Source: Streptomyces sp. XD-27
GTDB taxonomy: Bacteria; Actinomycetota; Actinomycetes; Streptomycetales; Streptomycetaceae
Direction: 5' to 3'
Length of the DNA stretch: 64,000 nt
NCBI RefSeq assembly: GCF_030553055.1
Contig: NZ_CP130713.1
Coordinates: 5,456,001-5,520,000, forward strand
Positions 44,738 through 53,050 of this stretch are shown here, piece by piece. The notes under the pieces were generated by a model that did no database searches, was not told the origin of the DNA, and saw only the letters and a program-made list of their open reading frames with translations. How positions within the stretch are numbered: position 1 is the first letter of the stretch; every line of letters starts with the position of its first letter. The position numbers and the translations under genes are program-made.

Positions 44738-45706
44738 ATGACCGGAACGTGTACGGCGGGCAGGCCGGGCGGGGACGCTCCCACGACGGCCGCGGCGCCT
44801 GCCGCGGTGCCCGATTCGGCGCCCGCCCCTGCGCCTGCCCCGGCGGGACGGGCCGCGGCGGTCGCCAGCGGCTGCGGCGGACACGTCCGCGCCGCGGGCT
44901 GGTGTACGGCGGCCGGGGGCGCGTCCCTGATCGGGGCCGAGCCTGTGGTCGCACGCCCCGTCGCGGCAGCACCTGGAGCGGCGACGCCTCCCGTGGCCGC
45001 CGCCGCGGACGGCCTCACCGCCCCCGGCGCCAGCACGCCGCAGCTCGGCGCCCCGGCCCGGGCGCCGGGCGTGCGCTCCCGGCGCGCGCGGGCCCTGCGC
45101 GTGCCCGCGTGGGCCCGGGTGCCCTTCACCCTGGGCTACGCCCTCGTGCTGATCGCCACCAGCGTCTTCGCCGGCCTCGGCGACCCCGGCACCGTGGACA
45201 CCCTGCTGGCCGAGTCCAGCACCGACGTCTCCCACCTCGCCGAGCGGCCGCTGCTCGTGCTGTTCGCCAGCTGCCTCTGGGTCGCGGGCGGGCTTCTGTC
45301 GCCTTACCTCGTGCTGTTCCTGCTGGTCATCGGCTCACTGGAGCGGCGTATCGGCGGGCTGCGCACGGCCGCGGTCTTCCTGCTCGGCCACGTCATGGCG
45401 ACCATGCTCACGGAGGCGTCGGTCGCCGTCTCCGTCGCCGTCGGCCACCTCCCGGGCAGCTCGCTGCGCCGGATGGACTACGGCATCAGCTACGGCCTGC
45501 TCGCCGGCGTCGCCGTGCTTGCCGGCCTGCTGCGCCCCCGCTTCCGTCTGCCGCTGCTCGCCGTCACCGGAGGGATGCTCGCGTACGCCCTGGTGCGGGG
45601 CGACGACCCGCTCACCGACTGGGGCCACGTCCTCGCGGCGCTGACCGGCCTCGCCTGCTGGCCGTACGTACGCCAGGTCCGGCAGCGCCGCGCCGCGGGC
45701 CGCTGA
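44738..45706 (+). CDS. Rhomboid-like integral membrane protein
   Basis: 322 residues. The first ~115 are Ala/Pro/Gly-rich and disordered, ending with an Arg-rich stretch (VRSRRARALRVPAW). About six membrane helices follow. GISYGLLAG with Ser251 and DWGHVLAAL with His297 occupy the positions of a rhomboid Ser-His dyad, although the classical GxSG motif is altered, so intramembrane protease activity is uncertain. GGGAGGTGG precedes ATG 44738. Confidence 0.75.
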   Translation: MTGTCTAGRPGGDAPTTAAAPAAVPDSAPAPAPAPAGRAAAVASGCGGHVRAAGWCTAAGGASLIGAEPVVARPVAAAPGAATPPVAAAADGLTAPGASTPQLGAPARAPGVRSRRARALRVPAWARVPFTLGYALVLIATSVFAGLGDPGTVDTLLAESSTDVSHLAERPLLVLFASCLWVAGGLLSPYLVLFLLVIGSLERRIGGLRTAAVFLLGHVMATMLTEASVAVSVAVGHLPGSSLRRMDYGISYGLLAGVAVLAGLLRPRFRLPLLAVTGGMLAYALVRGDDPLTDWGHVLAALTGLACWPYVRQVRQRRAAGR

Positions 45707-45722
45707 CCGCGGCGCGTGCCGG

Positions 45723-46421
45723 TCAGCCGGCCGTGGCCGGCCTCCGTACCTCGCCGTGCCACTGCCACGCCGTACGCCGGGGCAGGCCGGGCAGCGCGGT
45801 GCGGCCGGTGCACCACAGCAGGGCCTGCGCCGCGCCGTGCCGGACTGCCGCGGACGGGGCCTCGGGAAAGAGGCGGTGCAGCGCCGGCGCCACCAGTTCG
45901 TCCGGCGGGGTCCAGCCCAGCCCCAGGGTGCGGGCGATGTCGTACGTGTGCATGGTCAGCTCGACCACGCCCATCGCGGCGAAGCCCGGACCGTCGGAGT
46001 GGCCCCAGGGGTGCCAGGCCCGCACGTCCGGGGCCGCCTCGCGGACAGCCGAGGCCAGCACGGTCGCCGCGATGCGGATGCCCTCCAGGCAGGCCGGGAT
46101 CGGCGCGTGCTCGTCGAGCGAGGCGAAGAGGGCGATGTAGCGGTCGGTGGGGCGGGCGATGAGCAGGCCCGCGTAGCCGACCACGCCGAGCGCCATGTGG
46201 TCGAGCGTCGTACGACAGCTCCAGTCCAGGTCGCCGGCGCCGGCCGGGCGGGACCAGGCCGCCGCGGCGCCCCGCTCCAGCACGGCGGTGCACTCGGCGG
46301 CCGTCGCGGTCACCAGGGCGGGCCAGTCCGTGGCCGTCGCGCTCGTCGTGGCCGTCGCGGTGCCCATGACCGTCGCGGTGGTCATGGCGGTCGCCGCGGT
46401 CATGGCGGTCGTGGCGGTCAC
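45723..46421 (-). CDS. Maleylpyruvate isomerase/DinB-fold family protein
   Basis: 232 residues of the mycothiol-dependent maleylpyruvate isomerase N-terminal/DinB superfamily (TIGR03086-like). The metal-ligand pattern is SCRTTLDHMALGVVGYAG (His near residue 70) and VVELTMHTYDIARTLGL later on. Start GTG 46421 overlaps the stop of the reductase gene by GTGA and has AGGGGAGC upstream, so the two are coupled. The first ~30 residues are a Thr/Ala/Met low-complexity repeat, so an internal ATG start is possible. Confidence 0.8.
   Translation of the reverse strand: MTATTAMTAATAMTTATVMGTATATTSATATDWPALVTATAAECTAVLERGAAAAWSRPAGAGDLDWSCRTTLDHMALGVVGYAGLLIARPTDRYIALFASLDEHAPIPACLEGIRIAATVLASAVREAAPDVRAWHPWGHSDGPGFAAMGVVELTMHTYDIARTLGLGWTPPDELVAPALHRLFPEAPSAAVRHGAAQALLWCTGRTALPGLPRRTAWQWHGEVRRPATAG
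46320..46421 (-). repeat. Low-complexity repeat at the 5' end of the DinB-like gene
   Basis: Imperfect units of ACCGCSATGAC/ACCGCGACGGC run through the first 33 codons and encode Thr-Ala-Met repeats, a slippage-prone N-terminus. Confidence 0.65.
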
Positions 46422-47305
46422 TTGCTCCCCTTGGCGAGCACCCGGATGACGGCCGCGTAGCTGTCGGCGCCGTGGCCGGCGTCGATGGCCTGCTCGATCT
46501 GGCCCTTGAGCAGCCGCGGCAGCGCGGTGTCCAGGCCCGCCGCCTCGCTGGCGTGCACGAAGTGCTCGATGGCCGCGCGGTGCACCTCGAGGGTGGCGTC
46601 GTCGCCGGGGTAGCTGCCGGCGTCGACCTGCGGCGCGTAGGTGGTGATGAACCCGGCGACGGCGGTCAGCCAGCGCACCGCGACCGGCGTGAACGCCTCC
46701 GCCGCGACCTCGTCCGCGGCCAGCAGCCCCGCGCCCTGCACCCAGCCGCTGAGCGCCGACCACATCAGGCCGAGCAGGGCGGTGTCGTAGAGAGAGGACA
46801 GACCGGCGTCGGCGCCGAGGTACAACGGGTCGCCGAGCGCCGAGAGCGTCGCGCGGTGCGCGTCGAAGGCGGTGCGCGGGCCGCCGTAGAAGAACATCGA
46901 CTCCGGCTTGCCCACCCCCGGCGGGGTGATCATGATCGCCCCGTCGAGGTACGCGGCGCCGAGCCCGGTCGCCCAGTCCGCCGTCTCGCGGGCCAGCTCG
47001 GGCGAGCCGGAGGTGAGGTTCACCAGGACCTTGCCGGCGAGGGCGTCGCCCAGCGGGTCGAGGATCTCGTGCATCGCCGCGTAGTCGAGCACACAGACGA
47101 TCACCAGCTCGCCCGCGGCGACCGCCTCGGCGGCGTCGGCGGCCTGCCGGGCGCCCTGGGCGACCAGCGCGTCGGCACGGCCCGCCGAGCGGTTCCACAC
47201 GGTGACCGAGTGGCCGCCGCGGAGCAGCGCCCCGGCGAGCGCCCGGCCCATCGAGCCCAGGCCGAGGACGGAGACGGTGGTGGGGCGTGCGGGGTGTGCG
47301 GTCAT
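46418..47305 (-). CDS. Imine reductase-family NADPH oxidoreductase
   Basis: 295 residues. VSVLGLGSMGRALAGALLRG is the Rossmann motif with WNRSAGRA after strand beta-2, typical of NADPH use. GLSSLYDTALLGLMWSALSG resembles the imine reductase inter-domain helix, with Asp at the position of the catalytic residue of R-selective IREDs such as the S. kanamyceticus enzyme (recalled). These enzymes reduce cyclic imines; the natural substrate is unknown. It is translationally coupled to the DinB-like gene and divergent from a GlxA-type regulator. Confidence 0.85.
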   Translation of the reverse strand: MTAHPARPTTVSVLGLGSMGRALAGALLRGGHSVTVWNRSAGRADALVAQGARQAADAAEAVAAGELVIVCVLDYAAMHEILDPLGDALAGKVLVNLTSGSPELARETADWATGLGAAYLDGAIMITPPGVGKPESMFFYGGPRTAFDAHRATLSALGDPLYLGADAGLSSLYDTALLGLMWSALSGWVQGAGLLAADEVAAEAFTPVAVRWLTAVAGFITTYAPQVDAGSYPGDDATLEVHRAAIEHFVHASEAAGLDTALPRLLKGQIEQAIDAGHGADSYAAVIRVLAKGSK

Positions 47306-47469
47306 GGGGGGCCTTCCGGAATCGGATGCGAGAGGTGGTGGTAACGGCCTGTGCCGACCGGCTTGTTGATCAAGCACGCACCACGTTCGCACCGCTGCCG
47401 TCGCGCGGACAGTGGCGGATATGACGGCTCTCGCAAAATTCCTGCCAGTTGCGGCATAGCCTCGCGATC

Positions 47470-48564
47470 ATGACTTCCGTGAGCTTCACCGGCCCCGCGA
47501 GCCGCGCTGCCGCCCCTGCGAGCCCCGCCGCCTCCGCCGCTCCTGCCGACCGCATGCGTCCCGTCACCCCGGGGAGCGGCCCCGGTTCGGTGGCGATCGC
47601 CGTGATCGACGACGCCGACATCCCGGTCTGGGACCTGTACGAGCTGAGCATCCCCTGCGCCGTCTTCGGCCGCCCGCAGCCGGAGCTGGCCGACCGCTGG
47701 TACGACCTGCGGCTGTGCGGGCTGCGGCCGGGCGCCGGTCCCCTCGGGCCGGGCTTCGGCGTCGGCATCCCGTACGGCCTGGACGAGCTGGCCCGCGCCG
47801 ACACCGTGATCGTCACCTCGGTGCCGGAGGCGTGCGTCACCGAGGGCGCCGAGCTGCCGGCGGAGCTGATCGACGCGCTCCGCGCGGCGGCCGCCGCCGG
47901 GGCCCGCATGGTGTCGCTGTGCAACGGCTCCTTCGCGCTGGCCGCCGCCGGCATCCTGGACGGCCGCCGGGCCACCGCCCACTGGGCGCACACCGCGGAC
48001 CTGGCCCGCCGCTACCCCAAGGTGCGGGTGGACGACTCGGTGCTGTACGTGGACGACGGGGACGTGCTGACCAGCGCCGGGATGGCAGCGGGGCTCGACC
48101 TGTGCCTGCACCTGGTCCGCCGCGACCTCGGCGCGCACGTCGCCAACCAACTCGCGCGGGCGATGGTGGTGCCGGCGCACCGGCCGGGCGGTCAGGCGCA
48201 GTTCATCGACCGCTCCGTGCCCGCCTCCGATGACGACGGCCTGGCCCCGGTCCTGCAGTGGGCCAGGGAACACCTCGCCGAGCCGCTCACCGTCGAGGAC
48301 CTGGCCCGGCGCGCCGCGATGAGCCCGCGCACCTTCTTCCGCCGGGTCCAGGCGGCGACCGGCAGCACGCCCCTGCAGTGGCTGCTGCACCAGCGGCTGG
48401 CCCGCGCCCAGACCCTGCTGGAGACCACCGGCCTGCCGGTCGAGCGGGTCAGCGAGCTCAGCGGGCTCGGCACGGCCGCCAATCTCCGCCGCCACTTCAC
48501 GCTGCACGTCGGCGTCACCCCGACCGACTACCGGCGCGCCTTCCCGCGGACCACCGCGGGCTGA
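47470..48564 (+). CDS. GlxA-family AraC-type regulator (DJ-1/PfpI + AraC)
   Basis: 364 residues. A DJ-1/PfpI-like domain (about 40-215; MVSLCNGSFALAAAGILDGR with the nucleophile-elbow Cys) is followed by an AraC DNA-binding domain (LTVEDLARRAAMSPRTFFRR; LLETTGLPVERVSELSGLGT). Members sense metabolites and activate adjacent genes; the divergent imine reductase operon is the likely target. ATG 47470 is used; no ribosome binding site is evident and the transcript may be leaderless. Confidence 0.9.
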   Translation: MTSVSFTGPASRAAAPASPAASAAPADRMRPVTPGSGPGSVAIAVIDDADIPVWDLYELSIPCAVFGRPQPELADRWYDLRLCGLRPGAGPLGPGFGVGIPYGLDELARADTVIVTSVPEACVTEGAELPAELIDALRAAAAAGARMVSLCNGSFALAAAGILDGRRATAHWAHTADLARRYPKVRVDDSVLYVDDGDVLTSAGMAAGLDLCLHLVRRDLGAHVANQLARAMVVPAHRPGGQAQFIDRSVPASDDDGLAPVLQWAREHLAEPLTVEDLARRAAMSPRTFFRRVQAATGSTPLQWLLHQRLARAQTLLETTGLPVERVSELSGLGTAANLRRHFTLHVGVTPTDYRRAFPRTTAG

Positions 48565-48616
48565 TCGCTCACAGCGAACACGCCCACCGCAGGGGAACAT
48601 CGGCGGCAGTCCATGC

Positions 48617-48637
48617 ATTGAGTCGGCATAGCTCAAC
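48617..48637. promoter_or_regulatory. HAIR-like HspR operator of lon
   Basis: ATTGAGT-N7-GCTCAAC at 48617-48637 matches the HspR-associated inverted repeat CTTGAGT-N7-ACTCAAG in its core except for outer bases and one inner position. lon is an established HspR target in Streptomyces (recalled for S. lividans). It is 22 bases before the lon start, so a bound repressor would block transcription. Confidence 0.8.
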
Positions 48638-48658
48638 TTGCCTGCCGAAGGGGAGATC

Positions 48659-51091
48659 ATGGCTTCGCTGTCCACACCGCTCACCCTGCCTGTGCTGCCG
48701 CTCGACGACGAGGTCGTGCTTCCCGGCATGGTGGTGCCCCTGGACCTGTCCGACAACGAGGTGCGCGCCGCCGTCGAGGCCGCGCAGGCCGCCGCCCGTG
48801 ACGGAGGGGGTAAGCCGCGGGTGCTCCTGGTGCCCCGGATCGACGGCACGTACGCCGCGCTGGGCACGCTCGGCACGGTCGAGCAGGTGGGCCGGCTCTC
48901 CGACGGCGACCCGGGCGCACTCATCCGCGGCGTGCGCCGGGTGCGGATCGGCGCCGGCACCACCGGGCCCGGCGCCGCGCTGTGGGTGGAGGGCACCCCG
49001 GTCGAGGAGATCGTCCCCGACCCCCTTCCCGGCTCGGTCACCGAGCTGATGAACCAGTACAAGGCCCTGGCCACCAGCTGGCTGCGCAAGCGCGGCGCCT
49101 GGCAGGTCGTGGACCGCGTGCAGCAGCTCGACGACGTCGCCCAGCTCGCCGACAACTCCGGCTACTCGCCGTTCCTGACCCTCGCCCAGCGCGTCGAGCT
49201 GCTGGAGACCGCGGATCCCGTCGCCCGGCTCAAGCTCGCCGTCACCTGGCTCAGCGACCACCTCGCCGAGCAGGACGTCGCCGAGTCCATCGCCAAGGAC
49301 GTCCAGGAGGGCGTGGACAAGCAGCAGCGCGAGTTCCTGCTCCGCCGCCAGCTGGAGGCCGTGCGCAAGGAACTGGCCGAGCTCAACGGCGAGCCGGAGG
49401 ACGAGGCCGACGACTACCGGGCCCGGGTGGAGGCCGCCGACCTGCCCGAGAAGGTGCGGGAGGCCGCCCTCAAGGAGGTCGACAAGCTGGAGCGGGCCAG
49501 CGACCAGAGCCCGGAGGGCGGCTGGATCCGCACCTGGCTGGACACCGTGCTGGAGCTGCCCTGGAACGAGCACACCGAGGACGCGTACGACATCCAGGGC
49601 GCCAAGGCCGTCCTCGACGCCGACCACGCGGGCCTGGAGGACGTCAAGGAGCGGATCACCGAGTACCTGGCCGTGCGCAAGCGGCGCGCAGACCGGGGGC
49701 TCGGCGTGGTCGGCGGCCGCCGCGGCGGCGCCGTCCTGGCCCTCGTCGGGCCGCCCGGCGTCGGCAAGACCTCCCTCGGGGAGAGCGTGGCCCGCGCCAT
49801 GGGCCGGAAGTTCGTCCGGGTGGCGCTCGGCGGCGTACGCGACGAGGCGGAGATCCGCGGCCACCGGCGCACCTACGTCGGCGCCCTGCCCGGCCGCATC
49901 GTCCGGGCGGTCAAGGAGGCCGGCTCCATGAACCCGGTCATCCTGCTCGACGAGATCGACAAGGTCGGCTCCGACTTCCGGGGCGACCCGGCCGCCGCGC
50001 TGCTGGAGGTGCTCGACCCGGCGCAGAACCACACCTTCCGGGACCACTACCTGGAGGTGGAGCTCGACCTGTCCGATGTGGTCTTCCTCGCCACCGCCAA
50101 CGTGCTGGAGGCCATCCCCGAGGCGCTGCTGGACCGCATGGAACTGGTGCGCCTCGACGGCTACACCGAGGACGAGAAGGTCACCATCGCCCGCGACCAC
50201 CTGCTCCCGCGCCAGCTGGAGCGGGCCGGCCTGGAGCGAGGCGAGGTGGTCGTGGACGACGCCGCGCTACGCAAGCTGGCGGGCGAATACACCCGCGAGG
50301 CGGGCGTACGGACCCTGGAGCGCGCCATCGCGCGGCTGCTGCGCAAGGTGGCCGCCCAGCACGAACTGGGCGAGCGCGAGCTGCCCTTCACCATCGGCGT
50401 GCCGGAGCTGCGCCCGCTGATCGGGCGCCCCCACCACACGCCCGAGTCCGCCCAGGACCCGGCCGAGCGGCGCACCGCCGTCCCCGGCGTGGCCACCGGG
50501 CTCGCGGTCACCGGCGCGGGCGGCGACGTCCTGTTCGTCGAGGCGTCGCTGGCCGACCCGGAGACGGGCGGCGCGGGGCTGGCCCTCACCGGCCAGCTGG
50601 GCGATGTGATGAAGGAGTCGGCGCAGATCGCGCTGTCCTTCCTCCGCTCCCACGGCGCGGAGTTGGAGCTGCCGGTGGGCGACCTCAAGGAGCGCGGCGT
50701 CCACCTGCACGTCCCGGCGGGCGCGGTCCCCAAGGACGGCCCGAGCGCGGGCATCACGATGACGACCGCGCTGGCGTCGCTGCTGTCGGGCCGCCAGGTC
50801 CGCCCGGACGTCGCCATGACCGGCGAGGTCTCGCTGACCGGCCGGGTCCTGCCGATCGGCGGCGTCAAGCAGAAGCTGCTGGCCGCGCACCGGGCCGGGA
50901 TCACCACGGTGATCATCCCCAAGCGGAACGAGCCGGACCTGGACGACGTTCCGGAGGAGGTGCTGGAGAAGCTGGAGGTGCACCCGGTCTCCGACGTCCG
51001 CAAGGTCCTGGAACTGGCGCTCCAGCCCGCGACGGCCGACGCGGTGTCCGACGCGGCGGACGGCGGGCGCGTGTCGATGGCGGCGGTATAG
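48659..51091 (+). CDS. lon: ATP-dependent protease Lon
   Basis: 810 residues, standard LonA: N-terminal substrate domain (LPVLPLDDEVVLPGMVVPLD), AAA+ module with Walker A GPPGVGKTS (Lys370) and Walker B VILLDEIDK, and the serine-lysine peptidase domain with Ser696 in KDGPSAGITM and Lys739 in GGVKQKLLAA. Its role is degradation of misfolded and regulatory proteins in the cytosol. ATG 48659 follows AAGGGGAG. The HAIR box upstream implies heat-shock control by HspR. Confidence 0.97.
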   Translation: MASLSTPLTLPVLPLDDEVVLPGMVVPLDLSDNEVRAAVEAAQAAARDGGGKPRVLLVPRIDGTYAALGTLGTVEQVGRLSDGDPGALIRGVRRVRIGAGTTGPGAALWVEGTPVEEIVPDPLPGSVTELMNQYKALATSWLRKRGAWQVVDRVQQLDDVAQLADNSGYSPFLTLAQRVELLETADPVARLKLAVTWLSDHLAEQDVAESIAKDVQEGVDKQQREFLLRRQLEAVRKELAELNGEPEDEADDYRARVEAADLPEKVREAALKEVDKLERASDQSPEGGWIRTWLDTVLELPWNEHTEDAYDIQGAKAVLDADHAGLEDVKERITEYLAVRKRRADRGLGVVGGRRGGAVLALVGPPGVGKTSLGESVARAMGRKFVRVALGGVRDEAEIRGHRRTYVGALPGRIVRAVKEAGSMNPVILLDEIDKVGSDFRGDPAAALLEVLDPAQNHTFRDHYLEVELDLSDVVFLATANVLEAIPEALLDRMELVRLDGYTEDEKVTIARDHLLPRQLERAGLERGEVVVDDAALRKLAGEYTREAGVRTLERAIARLLRKVAAQHELGERELPFTIGVPELRPLIGRPHHTPESAQDPAERRTAVPGVATGLAVTGAGGDVLFVEASLADPETGGAGLALTGQLGDVMKESAQIALSFLRSHGAELELPVGDLKERGVHLHVPAGAVPKDGPSAGITMTTALASLLSGRQVRPDVAMTGEVSLTGRVLPIGGVKQKLLAAHRAGITTVIIPKRNEPDLDDVPEEVLEKLEVHPVSDVRKVLELALQPATADAVSDAADGGRVSMAAV

Positions 51092-51656
51092 GCGGGATGC
51101 GACGACACGCACTGACCGGGTGGGGGCGCCCGACCGGCGCCCCCACCCGCCTCACACGCCCCCGAGCGGCGCCTACTTGCACAATGTACGTGCCCTTTGA
51201 CGGCGAGCCGAGCTCGACCTGTCCGTTGGAACCGTCCTTGATGATCATTCCCCAGAAGTTCTTGGTGAACTCCTCGGACAGGGCCGTGCCCTCCGGCAAC
51301 TGGCCGAAGCCGAGACGCCATCGCTTCACGGCGGTTTTACCGGCCGTCATGGTGATGTCGTAGGGGTAGATCCACTTATGGGTTTTCCAGTCCTCCCAGG
51401 GATCCTGGACCAGCTTGTAGGTGACCGTGAGATTCTTCTTCTCCACGGTGAAGTTGACCTTGGCCTCCGGGGAATGCGTGGAGCCCTTCACGGCCTTGGC
51501 GGACACGGTGTGGCTGCCGAGCGGCCAGCCCTTCTCGGGAGTGAACGTCCACTTTTCGCCGACCACCGGGGGCGAGCCCAGCGTGGTGCCGCCCTCGGTG
51601 ACCTCGACCTTCTCGGCGTTGAAGGCGAGGCCCTCGACAGGGGTTCTGGCGTCCAC
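50913..51656 (-). CDS. Ig-like-domain hypothetical protein, probable C-terminal half of a split gene
   Basis: As read, GTG 51656 to 50913. Residues 1-150 look like a real bacterial Ig-like fold (VVDARTPVEGLAFNAEKVEV begins one base triplet earlier; WTFTPEKGWPLGSHTVSAKA) and a second domain ending KGTYIVQ. After that the frame crosses the lon terminator and 179 bases of lon antisense, with Arg/Pro-rich nonsense, so the true end is probably near the TAG at 51175-51173, which is out of frame. No ribosome binding site precedes 51656, and the open frame continues upstream to the stop of the I36-like frame, suggesting one gene broken by indels. Confidence 0.5.
   Translation of the reverse strand: MDARTPVEGLAFNAEKVEVTEGGTTLGSPPVVGEKWTFTPEKGWPLGSHTVSAKAVKGSTHSPEAKVNFTVEKKNLTVTYKLVQDPWEDWKTHKWIYPYDITMTAGKTAVKRWRLGFGQLPEGTALSEEFTKNFWGMIIKDGSNGQVELGSPSKGTYIVQVGAARGRVRRVGAPVGRPHPVSACRRIPPIPPPSTRARRPPRRTPRRPSRAGAPVPGPCGRRRPGAPPASPAPPPERRPGPARSAWG
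51117..51149. terminator. Lon terminator
   Basis: A perfect 14-base stem (51117-51130 with 51136-51149) and five-base loop. Its position suggests that the converging gene should end near 51170 rather than run on into lon. Confidence 0.88.
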
Positions 51657-51673
51657 GACCGCGCCATCTCTGG

Positions 51674-52162
51674 CTAGAGCTCCGCCTTCTCGACCTTGGC
51701 GCCCGCCGTGCCGCTGACGGGCTGTCGGCGGTTCGTGGTGTGGGCGTCGGGTTGGGGTTCGGCGATGACCGGAATCGGCACGGGCTCGTTGTGGGCGAGG
51801 GCGGACTGGGCCTGGTCGTTCCAGGTGCCGTTGGGGCTTCCGGTCAGCGGGTATTTCGTCAGGTCGTCGATGGCGGCGCCGGCCTTGATGGGCAGTTGGT
51901 CGCCGCGTTGGTCGATCTTCGAGAAGAGCTTGGTGTCCTTGCTCGTGTTGTTGACGACGGCGCTCACCCCGTCACCGCTGTGGTCGAAGCCGTATTCGCT
52001 GAAGTTGTTCGCCGCCGCGTCGGGCGGAATGACGAGGATGTCTCTCCGGTCGCCCGATGTGTTGAATTGGGCATCGGCGTACAGGCAGAGATGGCCGCTG
52101 GGGCACTTGTCCTTTCCCTGGCCCTGGATGACCTTCGGCTTGGCGCTCTCGTTCGGCGGCAC
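51674..52162 (-). CDS. Peptidase inhibitor I36-like protein
   Basis: 162 residues from GTG 52162, which has GAAGGGA upstream. The segment CPSGHLCLYADAQFNTSGDR is the hallmark of the I36/SMPI-like beta-gamma-crystallin fold found in Streptomyces metalloproteinase inhibitor relatives, followed by NNFSEYGFDHSGDGVSAVVN. No signal peptide is visible from this start, unusual for the family. The frame ends GAKVEKAEL; only 17 bases later an Ig-like frame begins with ARDGAVVDARTPV, so the two may be one protein. Confidence 0.6.
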   Translation of the reverse strand: MPPNESAKPKVIQGQGKDKCPSGHLCLYADAQFNTSGDRRDILVIPPDAAANNFSEYGFDHSGDGVSAVVNNTSKDTKLFSKIDQRGDQLPIKAGAAIDDLTKYPLTGSPNGTWNDQAQSALAHNEPVPIPVIAEPQPDAHTTNRRQPVSGTAGAKVEKAEL

Positions 52163-52320
52163 GATTGTCCCTTCGGCATATTCATGGGGTGGGTGGTTCC
52201 AGAGGAGCAGGGGGAGTCGGGGCGGGCAATCCGAGTGGGCCGTCCGGGTCGCGCCGTCCCTGGAGCGCGGGCCGCGCCGTCCTTGGCCGGTTGGGCGCGT
52301 AGCCGTCCGAGCGGCGGCAG

Positions 52321-52351
52321 TTGACACCCAGACAGGCCTGTCTGGTAGCTT
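52321..52351 (+). promoter_or_regulatory. Quinone reductase promoter with TetR operator O1
   Basis: A perfect TTGACA (52321-52326) is followed by the 18-base perfect palindrome CCAGACAGGCCTGTCTGG (52328-52345) and TAGCTT (52346-52351). The operator fills the promoter spacer, so repressor binding would exclude RNA polymerase. Confidence 0.75.
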
Positions 52352-52365
52352 CGCGCCACGGAAGT

Positions 52366-52379
52366 AGACAGACCTGTCT
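52366..52379. promoter_or_regulatory. TetR operator O2
   Basis: AGACAG-AC-CTGTCT, the same half-sites as O1, lies just downstream of the promoter, where a bound protein would block elongation or initiation. Confidence 0.65.
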
Positions 52380-52435
52380 GGTCAATGTGCCGGCCGCACC
52401 GGCAGGACCGGCCACACCGGCAAGAGGAGAGCTTC

Positions 52436-52990
52436 GTGTCCACCCTGGTCGTACTCGCCCACCCCGACCTCGCCGCGTCGCGGATCAACGCCGCCCTGGC
52501 CAAGACCGCCGAGGGCGTCGAGGGCGTGACGCTCCACGATCTGTACGCCGCCTATCCCGACGGACGCATCGACGTCGCCCACGAGCAGCGGCTGCTGGTG
52601 GAGCACGACCGGATCGTGCTCCAGTTCCCCTTCTACTGGTACTCGGGCACGCCGCTGCTCAAGCAGTGGCTCGACGAGGTCTTCGCGTACGGGTTCGCGT
52701 ACGGCTCGAAGGGCACCGCGCTGCACGGGAAGTCGCTGCGGGTGGCGACCTCGGCGGGCGCCCCGGAGGCCGCGTACCGGCCCGACGGGTTCAAGCGCTT
52801 CGCCGTTGCCGAGCTGCTGCGGCCCTTCGACGCCACCGCCCACTTCAGCGGCATGCCTTACGAGGAGCCCCTGGTCGTCTACGGCACCCACGAGCTCGAT
52901 GACGCGGGGCTCGCCGCGCACCAGGAGCGCTACCGCGCGCTGCTGCTGGGGTCCGAGGCGGCGGAGGACCCGGCCGTGGCCGTCGCCTGA
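52436..52990 (+). CDS. NAD(P)H:quinone oxidoreductase (flavodoxin-like fold, KefF/MdaB type)
   Basis: 184 residues. LVVLAHPDLAASRINAALA is the N-terminal flavin-binding segment, LQFPFYWYSGTPLLKQWLDE the PLYW-type loop, and SAGAPEAAYRPDG the C-terminal FMN contact. These enzymes reduce quinones by two electrons, protecting from redox stress. GTG 52436 follows AGAGGAGAG. The convergent TetR gene shares its operator sequence, so it is the probable repressor. Confidence 0.9.
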   Translation: MSTLVVLAHPDLAASRINAALAKTAEGVEGVTLHDLYAAYPDGRIDVAHEQRLLVEHDRIVLQFPFYWYSGTPLLKQWLDEVFAYGFAYGSKGTALHGKSLRVATSAGAPEAAYRPDGFKRFAVAELLRPFDATAHFSGMPYEEPLVVYGTHELDDAGLAAHQERYRALLLGSEAAEDPAVAVA

Positions 52991-53050
52991 GCGCGCCCGG
53001 TCAGCCGCTCGCCCGCTGCCCGGCCCGCCGTCCCGACGCCGCCACCGGCG

